This document shows, one piece after another, positions 1 through 7,238 of a DNA stretch of 64,000 bases (the stretch's first letter is position 1; each line of letters begins with the position of its first letter). The notes beneath the pieces were generated by a model, which saw only the letters and a list, made by a program, of their open reading frames with translations, was not told where the DNA came from and searched no databases. The stretch is from Algoriphagus sp. (lineage in GTDB: Bacteria > Bacteroidota > Bacteroidia > Cytophagales > Cyclobacteriaceae), in contig JAGXQZ010000071.1 of the NCBI GenBank assembly GCA_018336015.1, positions 124,001 to 188,000 on the forward strand, in the 5' to 3' direction. The position numbers were made by a program, and so were the translations under genes.

Positions 1-1
1 T

Positions 2-1165
2 TTACCACAAATGATTTCCCGCAAGGATGATGTGGTAAAGCAAAATGTAGATGGTATTCAGTTTTTAATGAAAAAGAACAAAATCGATGTGCATCATGGA
101 TTGGGCTCTTTTGTGGATGCCCACACGGTGAAAGTGACCAAAGAAGACGGTACATCGACAGACATTCAGGGGAAAAACATCATCATCGCTACTGGTTCTA
201 AACCTGCTTCTTTACCTTTCATCAAGTTGGATAAGCAAAGGGTAATTACCTCTACCGAAGCACTCAAGATGAAAGAAATCCCCAAACACCTCATCGTCAT
301 TGGTGGTGGTGTGATCGGGATGGAGTTGGGATCGGTTTATGGTCGATTAGGAGCCAAAGTGTCGGTGGTTGAATTTATGGATTCTATCATCCCGACTATG
401 GATAAAACCATGGGTAAAGAACTCCAAAAGTCTTTGAAGAAGCTTGGATTTGAGTTTTATCTGAAGCATAAGGTCACTGCAGTAGAAAATCTTGGTGACG
501 AAGTAGTCGTGAAGGCTGATAATGGAAAAGGCGAGGTAGTGGAAATCAAAGGGGACTATGTCTTGGTTTCTATTGGAAGAAAGCCTTACACTGATGGACT
601 TAATGCTCAAGCAGCTGGTGTGAAGGTTACGGAGAGAGGTCAGATCGAAGTAAATGATCACCTTCAAACTTCCGTATCACACATTTACGCGATAGGTGAT
701 GTGGTGAAAGGAGCCATGCTTGCTCACAAAGCAGAGGAAGAGGGGGTATATGTAGCTGAAACCATTGCTGGACAAAAGCCTCATATCAATTACTTACTTA
801 TTCCAGGTGTAGTATATACTTGGCCAGAAGTGGCAGCGGTAGGATATACCGAAGAGCAGCTGAAGGAGCAAGGAAGAAAATATAAGGCGGGCAAATTCCC
901 ATTCTTGGCTTCAGGACGTGCACGTGCCTCGATGGATACAGACGGATTGGTTAAGGTTTTGGCTGATGCTGAGACTGACGAGATCTTGGGTGTTCACATG
1001 ATAGGTCCTCGTACAGCCGATATGATTGCCGAGGCAGTTGTTGCTATGGAGTTCCGTGCCTCTGCTGAAGATATTTCCAGAATGTCACACGCTCACCCTA
1101 CTTATACAGAAGCATTCAAGGAAGCTTGCTTAGCTGCTACCGATAATCGTGCTCTTCACGTATAA
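2..1165 (+). CDS. lpdA: Dihydrolipoyl dehydrogenase (E3), 5' end outside window
   Basis: FAD- and NAD-dependent disulfide oxidoreductase that reoxidises dihydrolipoamide in 2-oxoacid dehydrogenase complexes or the glycine cleavage system. The reading frame is open to the left edge, so about 80 N-terminal residues, including the FAD-binding GxGxxG and redox-active CxxxxC, lie outside the window; the first ATG at 11 is internal. Visible are the NAD-binding GGGVIGMELG near residue 97 counted from that ATG, the second FAD segment (YAIGDV), and the C-terminal dimerisation domain with the catalytic His-Glu pair in AHPTYTE (H362, E367). A hairpin with a T tract follows 18 bases after the stop. Thioredoxin reductase and glutathione reductase are less likely, given the strong E3-type C-terminus. 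Confidence 0.95.
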   Translation, partial: LPQMISRKDDVVKQNVDGIQFLMKKNKIDVHHGLGSFVDAHTVKVTKEDGTSTDIQGKNIIIATGSKPASLPFIKLDKQRVITSTEALKMKEIPKHLIVIGGGVIGMELGSVYGRLGAKVSVVEFMDSIIPTMDKTMGKELQKSLKKLGFEFYLKHKVTAVENLGDEVVVKADNGKGEVVEIKGDYVLVSIGRKPYTDGLNAQAAGVKVTERGQIEVNDHLQTSVSHIYAIGDVVKGAMLAHKAEEEGVYVAETIAGQKPHINYLLIPGVVYTWPEVAAVGYTEEQLKEQGRKYKAGKFPFLASGRARASMDTDGLVKVLADAETDEILGVHMIGPRTADMIAEAVVAMEFRASAEDISRMSHAHPTYTEAFKEACLAATDNRALHV

Positions 1166-1182
1166 ATTTTAAATGATAATTG

Positions 1183-1216
1183 AAAAGGCCATTCTCTTTG
1201 CGGAGGATGGCTTTTT
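1183..1216 (+). terminator. Rho-independent terminator after lpdA
   Basis: The arms at 1188-1196 and 1203-1211 form a 9-bp stem with one G-T pair and a 6-base loop, followed by five T residues. The position implies that the next gene starts at 1248, not at an ATG inside the hairpin region (1173). Confidence 0.75.
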
Positions 1217-1247
1217 CGTTTTCTCAAAAAAATGGCTTAATTCCCGA

Positions 1248-2021
1248 ATGAAGTTCAAAATAGCAATCTTGGGAGCTGGAAATGTAGCTTGGCACTTGGC
1301 TCCAGCATTGGAAGATGCTGGGCATGAGATTACGGAAGTTTATGCTCGGGATATTCAAAATGCGATTGGAATCACCGAGAGAGTCTATTCTGCGGAGCCA
1401 AAAGATGATTTGGACTTCTCGGAAAGCCGGGCAAAAATCTTTATTCTGACGGTAAAGGATTCGGCGATCTCTGAATTAGCTGACCAGGTGATTTTGCCAG
1501 AAGATAGTATTTTGGTCCATACTTCAGGCACCATGTCTTTGGAGATTTTGGGTTATAGCTCGGCCAGTTATACAGGGATTCTTTATCCTTTACAATCCTT
1601 CACAAAAGGGAAAAAGGTAGAAATGGATGAGGTTCCTTTTCTCATAGAGTCAGAGGATGAGGGTACATTGCAAAAGCTAAAGAAGCTTGCGAAAACCATA
1701 TCTCCTTTGGTTTACCAAGTGCGATCCAGGGATCGGAAAGCTGTACACGTAGCGGCTGTATTTGGAAGTAATTTTACCAATCACATGATTCGCATCGCAG
1801 AGGAAATCATGCAAAGACAAGGTTTGGACTTCGAAATGCTAAAACCTTTGATTATAGAAACCTTATCTAAAAGTCTGCAGATTGGGGCAAAAAAAGCACA
1901 GACAGGACCTGCCATTCGAGAAGATTACGAAACCCTCGATGAACATCATCGGTTTTTAGCTTATAATGAACAGCTGGCAGAAATCTATCGCCTGATCTCT
2001 CAGGATATCATTGATTCTTGA
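1248..2021 (+). CDS. DUF2520/Rossmann-like oxidoreductase-type protein
   Basis: A 257-residue cytoplasmic protein. The N-terminus carries a nucleotide-binding GAGN motif (residues 9-12) at the end of a first beta strand, as in NADP-binding Rossmann folds of the F420-dependent NADP reductase/pyrroline-5-carboxylate reductase type. The C-terminal half (VHVAAVFGSNFTNHM and the following helices) matches the helical DUF2520 domain. Substrate and reaction are unknown. The ATG at 1248 is preferred over the upstream in-frame ATG at 1173 because the Rossmann strand starts immediately after it and the longer start would lie in the lpdA terminator. It is followed by a 210-base non-coding gap before the DUF2589 cluster. 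The family call is from recognised motifs; function is unassigned. Confidence 0.85.
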   Translation: MKFKIAILGAGNVAWHLAPALEDAGHEITEVYARDIQNAIGITERVYSAEPKDDLDFSESRAKIFILTVKDSAISELADQVILPEDSILVHTSGTMSLEILGYSSASYTGILYPLQSFTKGKKVEMDEVPFLIESEDEGTLQKLKKLAKTISPLVYQVRSRDRKAVHVAAVFGSNFTNHMIRIAEEIMQRQGLDFEMLKPLIIETLSKSLQIGAKKAQTGPAIREDYETLDEHHRFLAYNEQLAEIYRLISQDIIDS

Positions 2022-2043
2022 CTGTAATTTTCAAATATTACCT

Positions 2044-2067
2044 AAAAAAACAAGCTTGTCTTTTTTG
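2044..2067 (+). terminator. Weak hairpin with T tract
   Basis: An A-rich arm, the palindrome ACAAGCTTGT and a run of six T residues lie just after the DUF2520 stop. The stem is mostly A-T and the loop is minimal, so this is only a plausible terminator. Confidence 0.4.
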
Positions 2068-2103
2068 AAGAAAAATTTTGTAAAATTCTAATAATCTGAA
2101 ATT

Positions 2104-2111
2104 TACCTTTG
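2104..2111 (+). promoter_or_regulatory. Candidate -7 element of the DUF2589 cluster promoter
   Basis: TACCTTTG is an exact match to the Bacteroidota -7 consensus TAnnTTTG. The nearest TTG (2078-2080) is 23 bases upstream, longer than the 19-21 seen at other promoters in this window, so the assignment is tentative. The predicted leader would be about 115 bases and contains a small hairpin (arms 2167-2172 and 2179-2184). Confidence 0.45.
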
Positions 2112-2231
2112 TAAAAATTTGACTTTCAGGATTTTTATAACTTAAATTCATCAATGTATCGGTGGACAGTGTTGGCAGACACTGCTTGATTTTTGAATTT
2201 CTTTTTTCTCACACTATAAACAATTTTGATT

Positions 2232-2906
2232 ATGAGTTATGCAAATCGCACTCTCCGGTCCCTTCCTTTTGGCAGAATTATAAGCGGACCCATGGTAGCA
2301 GCCATTCAGGCGCAGGCACTGGCAGCCCAGTCTACAGTAAACTTCATCAAAGAAGTAGGATTCAAACGAACAGACGCAACCGCGGCTGCTGGCGAAACAG
2401 CAGATGCTGCAGGTGATATCGGGGAGATTCGAAATGTCACCTTTAAGTTTAAAAGAAAAACTTCTGATGGAAGCAGTGCTAGTGGTACTACATCAGGTGC
2501 AGGAGAAGAGGTGGTAGAACTGACGGTCCCTTTGTTGACCATAGTTCCGATTCCTTATATCCGGATTGACGAGATGACAATCCAGTTTACAGCGAATATT
2601 ACCGAACAGCAGGAGTTCAAAACCTCTGCATCAACGTCAAATAGTGTTTCTACAGACACGACTGTCAATTTTAAGGCTGGTTCATTCCTATCACCCGTAT
2701 CAGTTAGTATGAATGCCAAAGTGTCTACAAGACACAATAGCAACGTGAATACTAGCTCCAGGGTGAATAACTCTACGCAATTTACCATTGATATCAATGT
2801 GAAGGCAGTTCAGGATGAAATGCCGGCTGGTTTGGCCAAAATTCTACACATCATGGAGCAAGCAATCCTAGAGCGTCCTGCTTCTTCCACTCCTCCTGCT
2901 TCCTGA
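2232..2906 (+). CDS. DUF2589 family protein, larger paralog
   Basis: A 224-residue protein recognised as DUF2589, a family without known function. The N-terminal helix has the family pattern SGPMVAAIQAQALAAQST then NFIKEVGF (residues 18-44). A strand with RNVTFKF follows, then TVPLLTIVPIPYIRI (residues 98-112), then an inserted Ser/Thr/Asn-rich stretch (about 130-182), and finally a beta strand with the amphipathic end MPAGLAKILHIMEQAI (197-212). There is no signal peptide or membrane span, so it is probably cytoplasmic. ATG 2232 is chosen over an upstream TTG at 2226. It is the first gene of a four-gene cluster and is about 44 residues longer than its paralog at 4094 because of the central insertion and linkers. 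Confidence 0.85.
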   Translation: MSYANRTLRSLPFGRIISGPMVAAIQAQALAAQSTVNFIKEVGFKRTDATAAAGETADAAGDIGEIRNVTFKFKRKTSDGSSASGTTSGAGEEVVELTVPLLTIVPIPYIRIDEMTIQFTANITEQQEFKTSASTSNSVSTDTTVNFKAGSFLSPVSVSMNAKVSTRHNSNVNTSSRVNNSTQFTIDINVKAVQDEMPAGLAKILHIMEQAILERPASSTPPAS

Positions 2907-2927
2907 TTTTTTAAACGTACTATTTCT

Positions 2928-4082
2928 ATGAGTCAAATGAATCAGATCATTGCTTCATTGCTTAGTGATATTAATGAGGCTAAATCAAAAGCAGATGAGT
3001 CGTCAAGAAATCTCGCGCAGCTATATGCAGCAGATGAAATTTTGAGGTATTTCCCAGTGCCAAAAATCGGGATTCAAAATCTTGAAGTGGAAATCAAGTA
3101 TGCCATAGAATCAGTCGAAGAAAAACCTGTACAAAGCAGTCAGTCTCAACAAAGGCTGACTGCCTTTATTCAAACTTTTTCGAATGATACAGCAAAAGAA
3201 ATCCGAGCTGGCATAAGAAAAGCTATTCAAGAAAATGAATTGTACAAGAGCCTTGGTACTGCTTATCCTCCAGAAGCATGGGAAAAAAGCCTTTCCCAGT
3301 CAATAGAGGATGGATTTATGGGGATTTCAAGGGCTTCGGGTGATTTACAAAAAGCGATCAAAACTTCTTTTGAATCATTCGGTAAAGTTTTGCCTCAGTT
3401 TCTTCCGGTTGCTTATAAATCAGAATCTCTCGCGGCCATACCAAAGGTTTCTGGTGAATATCAACTAGTGGGATTGGCGAAGGATGGTACTCCGGAATTT
3501 ACAGTATCCAAATTATATACTTCAGAAAAAGAAGCATTGATCGATGCAAAAATCCTGAATACTTCGATTTCAACAAAGAAGCTTGAAATCGTTGAAACTA
3601 GGAAAGATACAGTAGCAAAAGTGGATCTGGCCAGGATCAAAACCGGAAATCAGGAGTTCATGATAGAAATGGATAGCCAAAAGGTAGGGGCAGTTCAGCC
3701 CAAAGCCTTTTTTGAAAGATCATTCTCTGAAAAAAGTACAGCTCTGAATACACCCATACGTATCGCACCTTCTTGGTTGAGTGGTAGGATTCCAACAGTA
3801 GGAACTCCCACTCCACCCAGTAGTTCACAGCCTAGTGTCGAATTGAAAGAGGACGATGCATTAAAGGTCATTTCTGAAACAATTATGAAGAAACGCTTAG
3901 CTGATTTGGAGTTTGGGATATCTAAAATTTTGAATGAAAATAAAGCTACCACTATACAAGTAATGGTAGAAAGTGAAAAGTTGAAGCAACTGAAGCCGGA
4001 AAATTTAGCCACTATCAAGTTTTCTCTCAGTGCCCAAGACTTTACCATGATGGATGATGAAAGTAAAAAATCAATTCTTTAA
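2928..4082 (+). CDS. Unknown 384-residue protein of the DUF2589 cluster
   Basis: No named domain is recognised. The N-terminal 30 residues are predicted helical (LLSDINEAKSKADESSRNLA), followed by FPVPKIGIQNLEVEIKYAI (42-60), which resembles the P[IV]P segment of the two DUF2589 neighbours. The middle is mixed alpha/beta. A Pro/Ser-rich linker (TPTPPSSSQPS) precedes a C-terminal alpha/beta section. There is no signal peptide, transmembrane helix or catalytic motif visible. It lies 21 bases after the first DUF2589 gene and 11 bases before the second, so co-transcription is very likely. It may be an accessory or scaffold partner of the DUF2589 proteins; this is inference from context and the shared motif. 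Confidence 0.8.
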   Translation: MSQMNQIIASLLSDINEAKSKADESSRNLAQLYAADEILRYFPVPKIGIQNLEVEIKYAIESVEEKPVQSSQSQQRLTAFIQTFSNDTAKEIRAGIRKAIQENELYKSLGTAYPPEAWEKSLSQSIEDGFMGISRASGDLQKAIKTSFESFGKVLPQFLPVAYKSESLAAIPKVSGEYQLVGLAKDGTPEFTVSKLYTSEKEALIDAKILNTSISTKKLEIVETRKDTVAKVDLARIKTGNQEFMIEMDSQKVGAVQPKAFFERSFSEKSTALNTPIRIAPSWLSGRIPTVGTPTPPSSSQPSVELKEDDALKVISETIMKKRLADLEFGISKILNENKATTIQVMVESEKLKQLKPENLATIKFSLSAQDFTMMDDESKKSIL

Positions 4083-4093
4083 CCTTACTTCCT

Positions 4094-4624
4094 ATGATTA
4101 CTCCACGTTTTATTTCTGATCTTTTGGGTGCCCCAATGGCGGCAGTTGTTCAGGCGGAAGCTATTGCGGCAAGAGCCACTGCAGACTTTATCAAGGAGGT
4201 TGGGTTTTCTAATGGAGGAGATGCTACTTCTTCAGATTACGGCACCGTAAGAAATATTTCTTTTACTTACAACCGAGTGAATCCGGATGGAACTTCCCAA
4301 AATGCAAGTATCACTGTCCCACTTTTAACCATCATTCCTATTCCTTCCTTAAGAGTTGCTGAGGCTGAAATAGAATTTGACTTAGCACTTACTCAGCCTG
4401 ATATCCATACGAATGGCGGAGGAAGCTCCTCCTCAGGCAACCAGATTTTTGACCTTAGAAATCAGCTTAAGTTAAAAGGTATTTTGGCTAAAAAGCCTGT
4501 TCCAAATGCTCCTGCAACTTCCACGACAGCAAATATGACAGTCAAGATTAAGCTCGCTCAGGCAGAACCTACCCTAGGAATGGTACAGCTGCTCAATATT
4601 TTGGATGGTGCAAAAAAAGAATGA
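4094..4624 (+). CDS. DUF2589 family protein, shorter paralog
   Basis: A 176-residue protein with the same architecture as the product at 2232: the N-terminal GAPMAAVVQAEAIAARATA and DFIKEVGF (13-38), RNISFTY (53-59), the core TVPLLTIIPIPSLRV (74-88), a short Gly/Ser loop (107-116), and the C-terminal LGMVQLLNIL. It lacks the long Ser/Thr/Asn insertion of the larger paralog. No export signal is seen. Its stop codon overlaps the next start in an ATGA junction, which suggests translational coupling with the small double-CxxC protein. The function of the family is unknown. Confidence 0.85.
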   Translation: MITPRFISDLLGAPMAAVVQAEAIAARATADFIKEVGFSNGGDATSSDYGTVRNISFTYNRVNPDGTSQNASITVPLLTIIPIPSLRVAEAEIEFDLALTQPDIHTNGGGSSSSGNQIFDLRNQLKLKGILAKKPVPNAPATSTTANMTVKIKLAQAEPTLGMVQLLNILDGAKKE

Positions 4625-4953
4625 TCATGTGGAATTGGTTGATAAAAATCAAAAACTGGATATCCGGTTTCTTTCAAAAGAAAGAAATTGGAGCTGTCAA
4701 ATCAGCTGCAATTTCAGAGCGAACGCCAGAAGTAGAGATTTCAAGAGCTCCAGGCATCAATTGTCCAGAGTGCACTACCAGACTTGTAGTGAGTATCCAG
4801 CATCTTATCAGTCTTGAGCCAGTTATTTGTCCTTCTTGCGGGCTTGAATTGCAGATCGATGCCCAAAAATCTCAAGGAGCTCTCGAATCCTTACGAAAGC
4901 TCCAGTCTGGGCTCAACCAAGCGGCAAAGGTCCGTCAAGAATCTCAATTGTGA
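4621..4953 (+). CDS. Small double-CxxC (zinc-ribbon-like) protein of the DUF2589 cluster
   Basis: A 110-residue protein. The Trp/Lys-rich N-terminus (WNWLIKIKNWISGFFQKK) could form an amphipathic helix. A CPEC...CPSC pair (C48, C51, C70, C73) separated by 18 residues looks like a zinc ribbon, and the C-terminus is a polar helix. It starts 4 bases inside the DUF2589 gene (ATGA), or alternatively at ATG 4627. Its stop codon directly abuts the stop of the convergent pirin gene: TGA and the complementary TCA form TGATCA with no spacer. Zinc binding is inferred from the cysteine spacing; partner and function are unknown. Confidence 0.8.
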   Translation: MIMWNWLIKIKNWISGFFQKKEIGAVKSAAISERTPEVEISRAPGINCPECTTRLVVSIQHLISLEPVICPSCGLELQIDAQKSQGALESLRKLQSGLNQAAKVRQESQL

Positions 4954-5835
4954 TCAGTGCTCCCAAGTACCAAACTTACCAGCTTGGTAATCTTGGTAAG
5001 CTTCATAAATCTGCTGTTGCGTATTCATTACAAATGGGCCTTGGGCAACCATAGTTTCGTTGAATGGCTTAGCATGGCCCAAGATCAAAATAGAATCTTC
5101 TAAGGCTTCTATTTCGATTGTATCTCCTGAATTGTCAAACTCTACCAAGTGGCGGAACATGATTTCCTCGCCGTTGACTTTCAATTCGCCTCTGACGATA
5201 TAGAAAAATACGTTCTCATTACTAGTTATTTTTTTGTTGAACATACCGCCTTTTTCCAGATATATGGTACTCATCGTCAGCGGAAAAGTCCCTTCAAATG
5301 CACCATTGACCCCATTCCATTCCCCAAATAGTTGCTGGACCTTTATTTTGCCGCCAGCCATTTCAAATGCGGGAATTTCATCCTTTTGTAAGCCGATGTA
5401 GTTTGGGCTTACCATCTTTTTGGCTGCGGGCAGATTGAGCCATAGCTGAAGAATCTCGAGGTCTCCACCTTTTCGCTTGAATTCACTGCTGGAAACCTCT
5501 GCATGGATCAATCCTCGTCCTGCAGTCATGTACTGTACTCCTCCCGGGCCAATCACGGATTCATGCCCGGAAGAGTCTTTGTGCATGATATCGCCTTCCA
5601 AAATAAATGTGACCGTCTCCATTCCTCTATGTGGATGAGGTCCAAACGGAAGGCCTTGGTTTCGTTCAGGATACGTTTGAAAACCATGGTGATTTAAAAA
5701 AATAAAAGGATCAATCTGCTGAAGTGAACGTGTCGGAAGCGGGCTGTAGGTCACCAAATCGGCAATGGGGCGGTATTCAGCTTTATGGATTCGTTTGATT
5801 GGTCTCATGGTTATGGCAAATGATTGTATAGACAT
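4954..5835 (-). CDS. Pirin family protein
   Basis: A 293-residue bicupin. The N-terminal cupin has the pirin metal-site pattern GPHPHRGMET (H67, H69) and HAE (H111, E113), with a GxGxVQYMTAGRGLIHAE type segment between. The C-terminal cupin is recognisable near residues 185-265. Pirins bind iron, and some bacterial members have quercetin dioxygenase activity; the substrate here cannot be told. The start MSIQSF is used; MRPIKRI (residue 10) is an alternative that loses nothing conserved. It lies 42 bases from the end of the amidohydrolase gene upstream of it on the same strand and could be co-transcribed with it. Confidence 0.92.
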   Translation of the reverse strand: MSIQSFAITMRPIKRIHKAEYRPIADLVTYSPLPTRSLQQIDPFIFLNHHGFQTYPERNQGLPFGPHPHRGMETVTFILEGDIMHKDSSGHESVIGPGGVQYMTAGRGLIHAEVSSSEFKRKGGDLEILQLWLNLPAAKKMVSPNYIGLQKDEIPAFEMAGGKIKVQQLFGEWNGVNGAFEGTFPLTMSTIYLEKGGMFNKKITSNENVFFYIVRGELKVNGEEIMFRHLVEFDNSGDTIEIEALEDSILILGHAKPFNETMVAQGPFVMNTQQQIYEAYQDYQAGKFGTWEH

Positions 5836-5877
5836 TTAATGTAAAATGAGCCAAAAAGGTTTGGATTCGATGAGATT

Positions 5878-7170
5878 TTACTTCAGTCTTTTATCTAACT
5901 CTAAAATGGTTTGCAATAAAACATTTGCTCCATTTGCGATGTCTTCTTTGCTCGAAAATTCTTCTGGGGCATGACTTATGCCGTCTTTACTCGGGATAAA
6001 AATCATCCCCATTGGAGCAATTCTTGCCATTTCTTGTGCGTCATGACCAGCACCACTGGGAAGGCTTTTGGTCGAAAGTCCCATTTTTTCAGCTTGATTT
6101 TTGATTATTTCCCTGATCATAGGATCTGCTAAGGCAGGTTTGCTTGCTACTTCAATGTGCTTGATTGCCAATTCGATTCCTCCTTCTGATGCAAGTTCTT
6201 TGGCTCTCTGCTCTAGATCTTCATAGATTTTCCAGATTTTTTCAGAAGAAAGGTCCCTTATTTCCACATTCACCTTGACTTCCCCGGGGATTACATTTCC
6301 AGCACCGGGAAATGCTTGAATTTTTCCTACGGTGCCCACTTGACGGCCTTCGTAGCTCGTTACGATTTCATTTACCGCCAAAACCAATTTGGCAGCGGGA
6401 AGCATGGGGTCTTTTCTCATATTCATTGGCGTGGTACCCGCGTGGTTTGCTTTTCCTTTGAAAGTAAACTCCCACCACTCAATGGCTACAATACCTTCTA
6501 CGACCCCAATGTCCAGTTTTTCATTGTAAAGATTTCCCCCCTGTTCGATGTGCAATTCCAGAAAGGCTGCTACATCACCAGGGTTTCTTTTCATTTCGCT
6601 GATTCTACTTGGGTCTCCTCCTAGCAGCTTGATTCCTTCAGCCTGCGTTACTCCGGCATTACTTTTTACCTGAAGGGCTTCTTCGCTCAATGCGCCTACG
6701 ATTGCCCGACTACCGACGACTCCGCCTTCCTCATTGGTAAAGATGATCACTTCCAAGGGGTGGTCTGTTACTATTCTGTTTTCTGATAGCGTATGAATTA
6801 CTTCTATGGCCCCCAAAGAACCAACAGGGCCATCATAATCTCCTCCATTAGGCACTTCGTCGATATGCGATCCAAATGAAATGGGTTTCATTGATGGGTT
6901 TTTTCCAGACTTTTTACCAATAATGTTTCCTGCAAAGTCTACCGAGATTTCAAGACCAGCTTTTTGCATCAAATCTTTGATAAATTTTCTAGCCTCCACA
7001 TCATGAGTGGAATAAGCCACTCGATCCGATCCACCCTGAGCGTTTTTGCCAAAAGAGGCGAGCGTCATCAAGTTACTATGAAGACGATCAGGGTTAGCCC
7101 TTGGAGTTTGGGCCAGCAGATTTTCCGTTAAGAAAAGGGATACTGCAGTAGCAAGGAGGAAATATTTCAT
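5878..7170 (-). CDS. Exported M20 family amidohydrolase (hydantoinase/carbamoylase type)
   Basis: A 430-residue zinc hydrolase related to allantoate amidohydrolase, N-carbamoyl-L-amino-acid hydrolase and ureidoglycolate-type enzymes. Visible motifs are GSHIDEVPNGG with DYDG (H102 and D113 as metal ligands), TNEEGG (E147/E148), LELHIEQGG, the lid-domain sequence GKANHAGTTPM, and the C-terminal SGAGHDAQE and HAPEE. The N-terminus MKYFLLATAVSLFLTENLLAQ is a signal peptide, so it probably acts in the periplasm, unlike most members of the group, which are cytoplasmic. ATG 7170 is chosen; the longer start at 7203 falls on the T tail of the terminator of the preceding gene and would extend the signal sequence by 11 polar residues. 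Confidence 0.88.
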   Translation of the reverse strand: MKYFLLATAVSLFLTENLLAQTPRANPDRLHSNLMTLASFGKNAQGGSDRVAYSTHDVEARKFIKDLMQKAGLEISVDFAGNIIGKKSGKNPSMKPISFGSHIDEVPNGGDYDGPVGSLGAIEVIHTLSENRIVTDHPLEVIIFTNEEGGVVGSRAIVGALSEEALQVKSNAGVTQAEGIKLLGGDPSRISEMKRNPGDVAAFLELHIEQGGNLYNEKLDIGVVEGIVAIEWWEFTFKGKANHAGTTPMNMRKDPMLPAAKLVLAVNEIVTSYEGRQVGTVGKIQAFPGAGNVIPGEVKVNVEIRDLSSEKIWKIYEDLEQRAKELASEGGIELAIKHIEVASKPALADPMIREIIKNQAEKMGLSTKSLPSGAGHDAQEMARIAPMGMIFIPSKDGISHAPEEFSSKEDIANGANVLLQTILELDKRLK

Positions 7171-7205
7171 TGGGGATGAATGATTGTTTTTTAAAGAATG
7201 CATTA

Positions 7206-7233
7206 AAAAAGTCCTTCTGTAAAGAAGGACTTT
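7206..7233 (-). terminator. Terminator of the acyl-ACP desaturase gene
   Basis: Read on the minus strand: perfect 11-bp arms (7223-7233 and 7208-7218), a 4-base loop, and a run of six T residues. It lies 6 bases after the desaturase stop. Confidence 0.85.
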
Positions 7234-7238
7234 GGTAT

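Noticed and set aside
2162-2416. 84-codon plus frame overlapping the first DUF2589 gene
   Set aside because: Low-complexity, Cys/His/Arg-rich translation in the alternate frame; the DUF2589 frame is the conserved one.
7171-7203. Longer start of the M20 amidohydrolase
   Set aside because: The extra residues are polar and would precede a normal signal peptide; the codon lies in the T tail of the preceding terminator.
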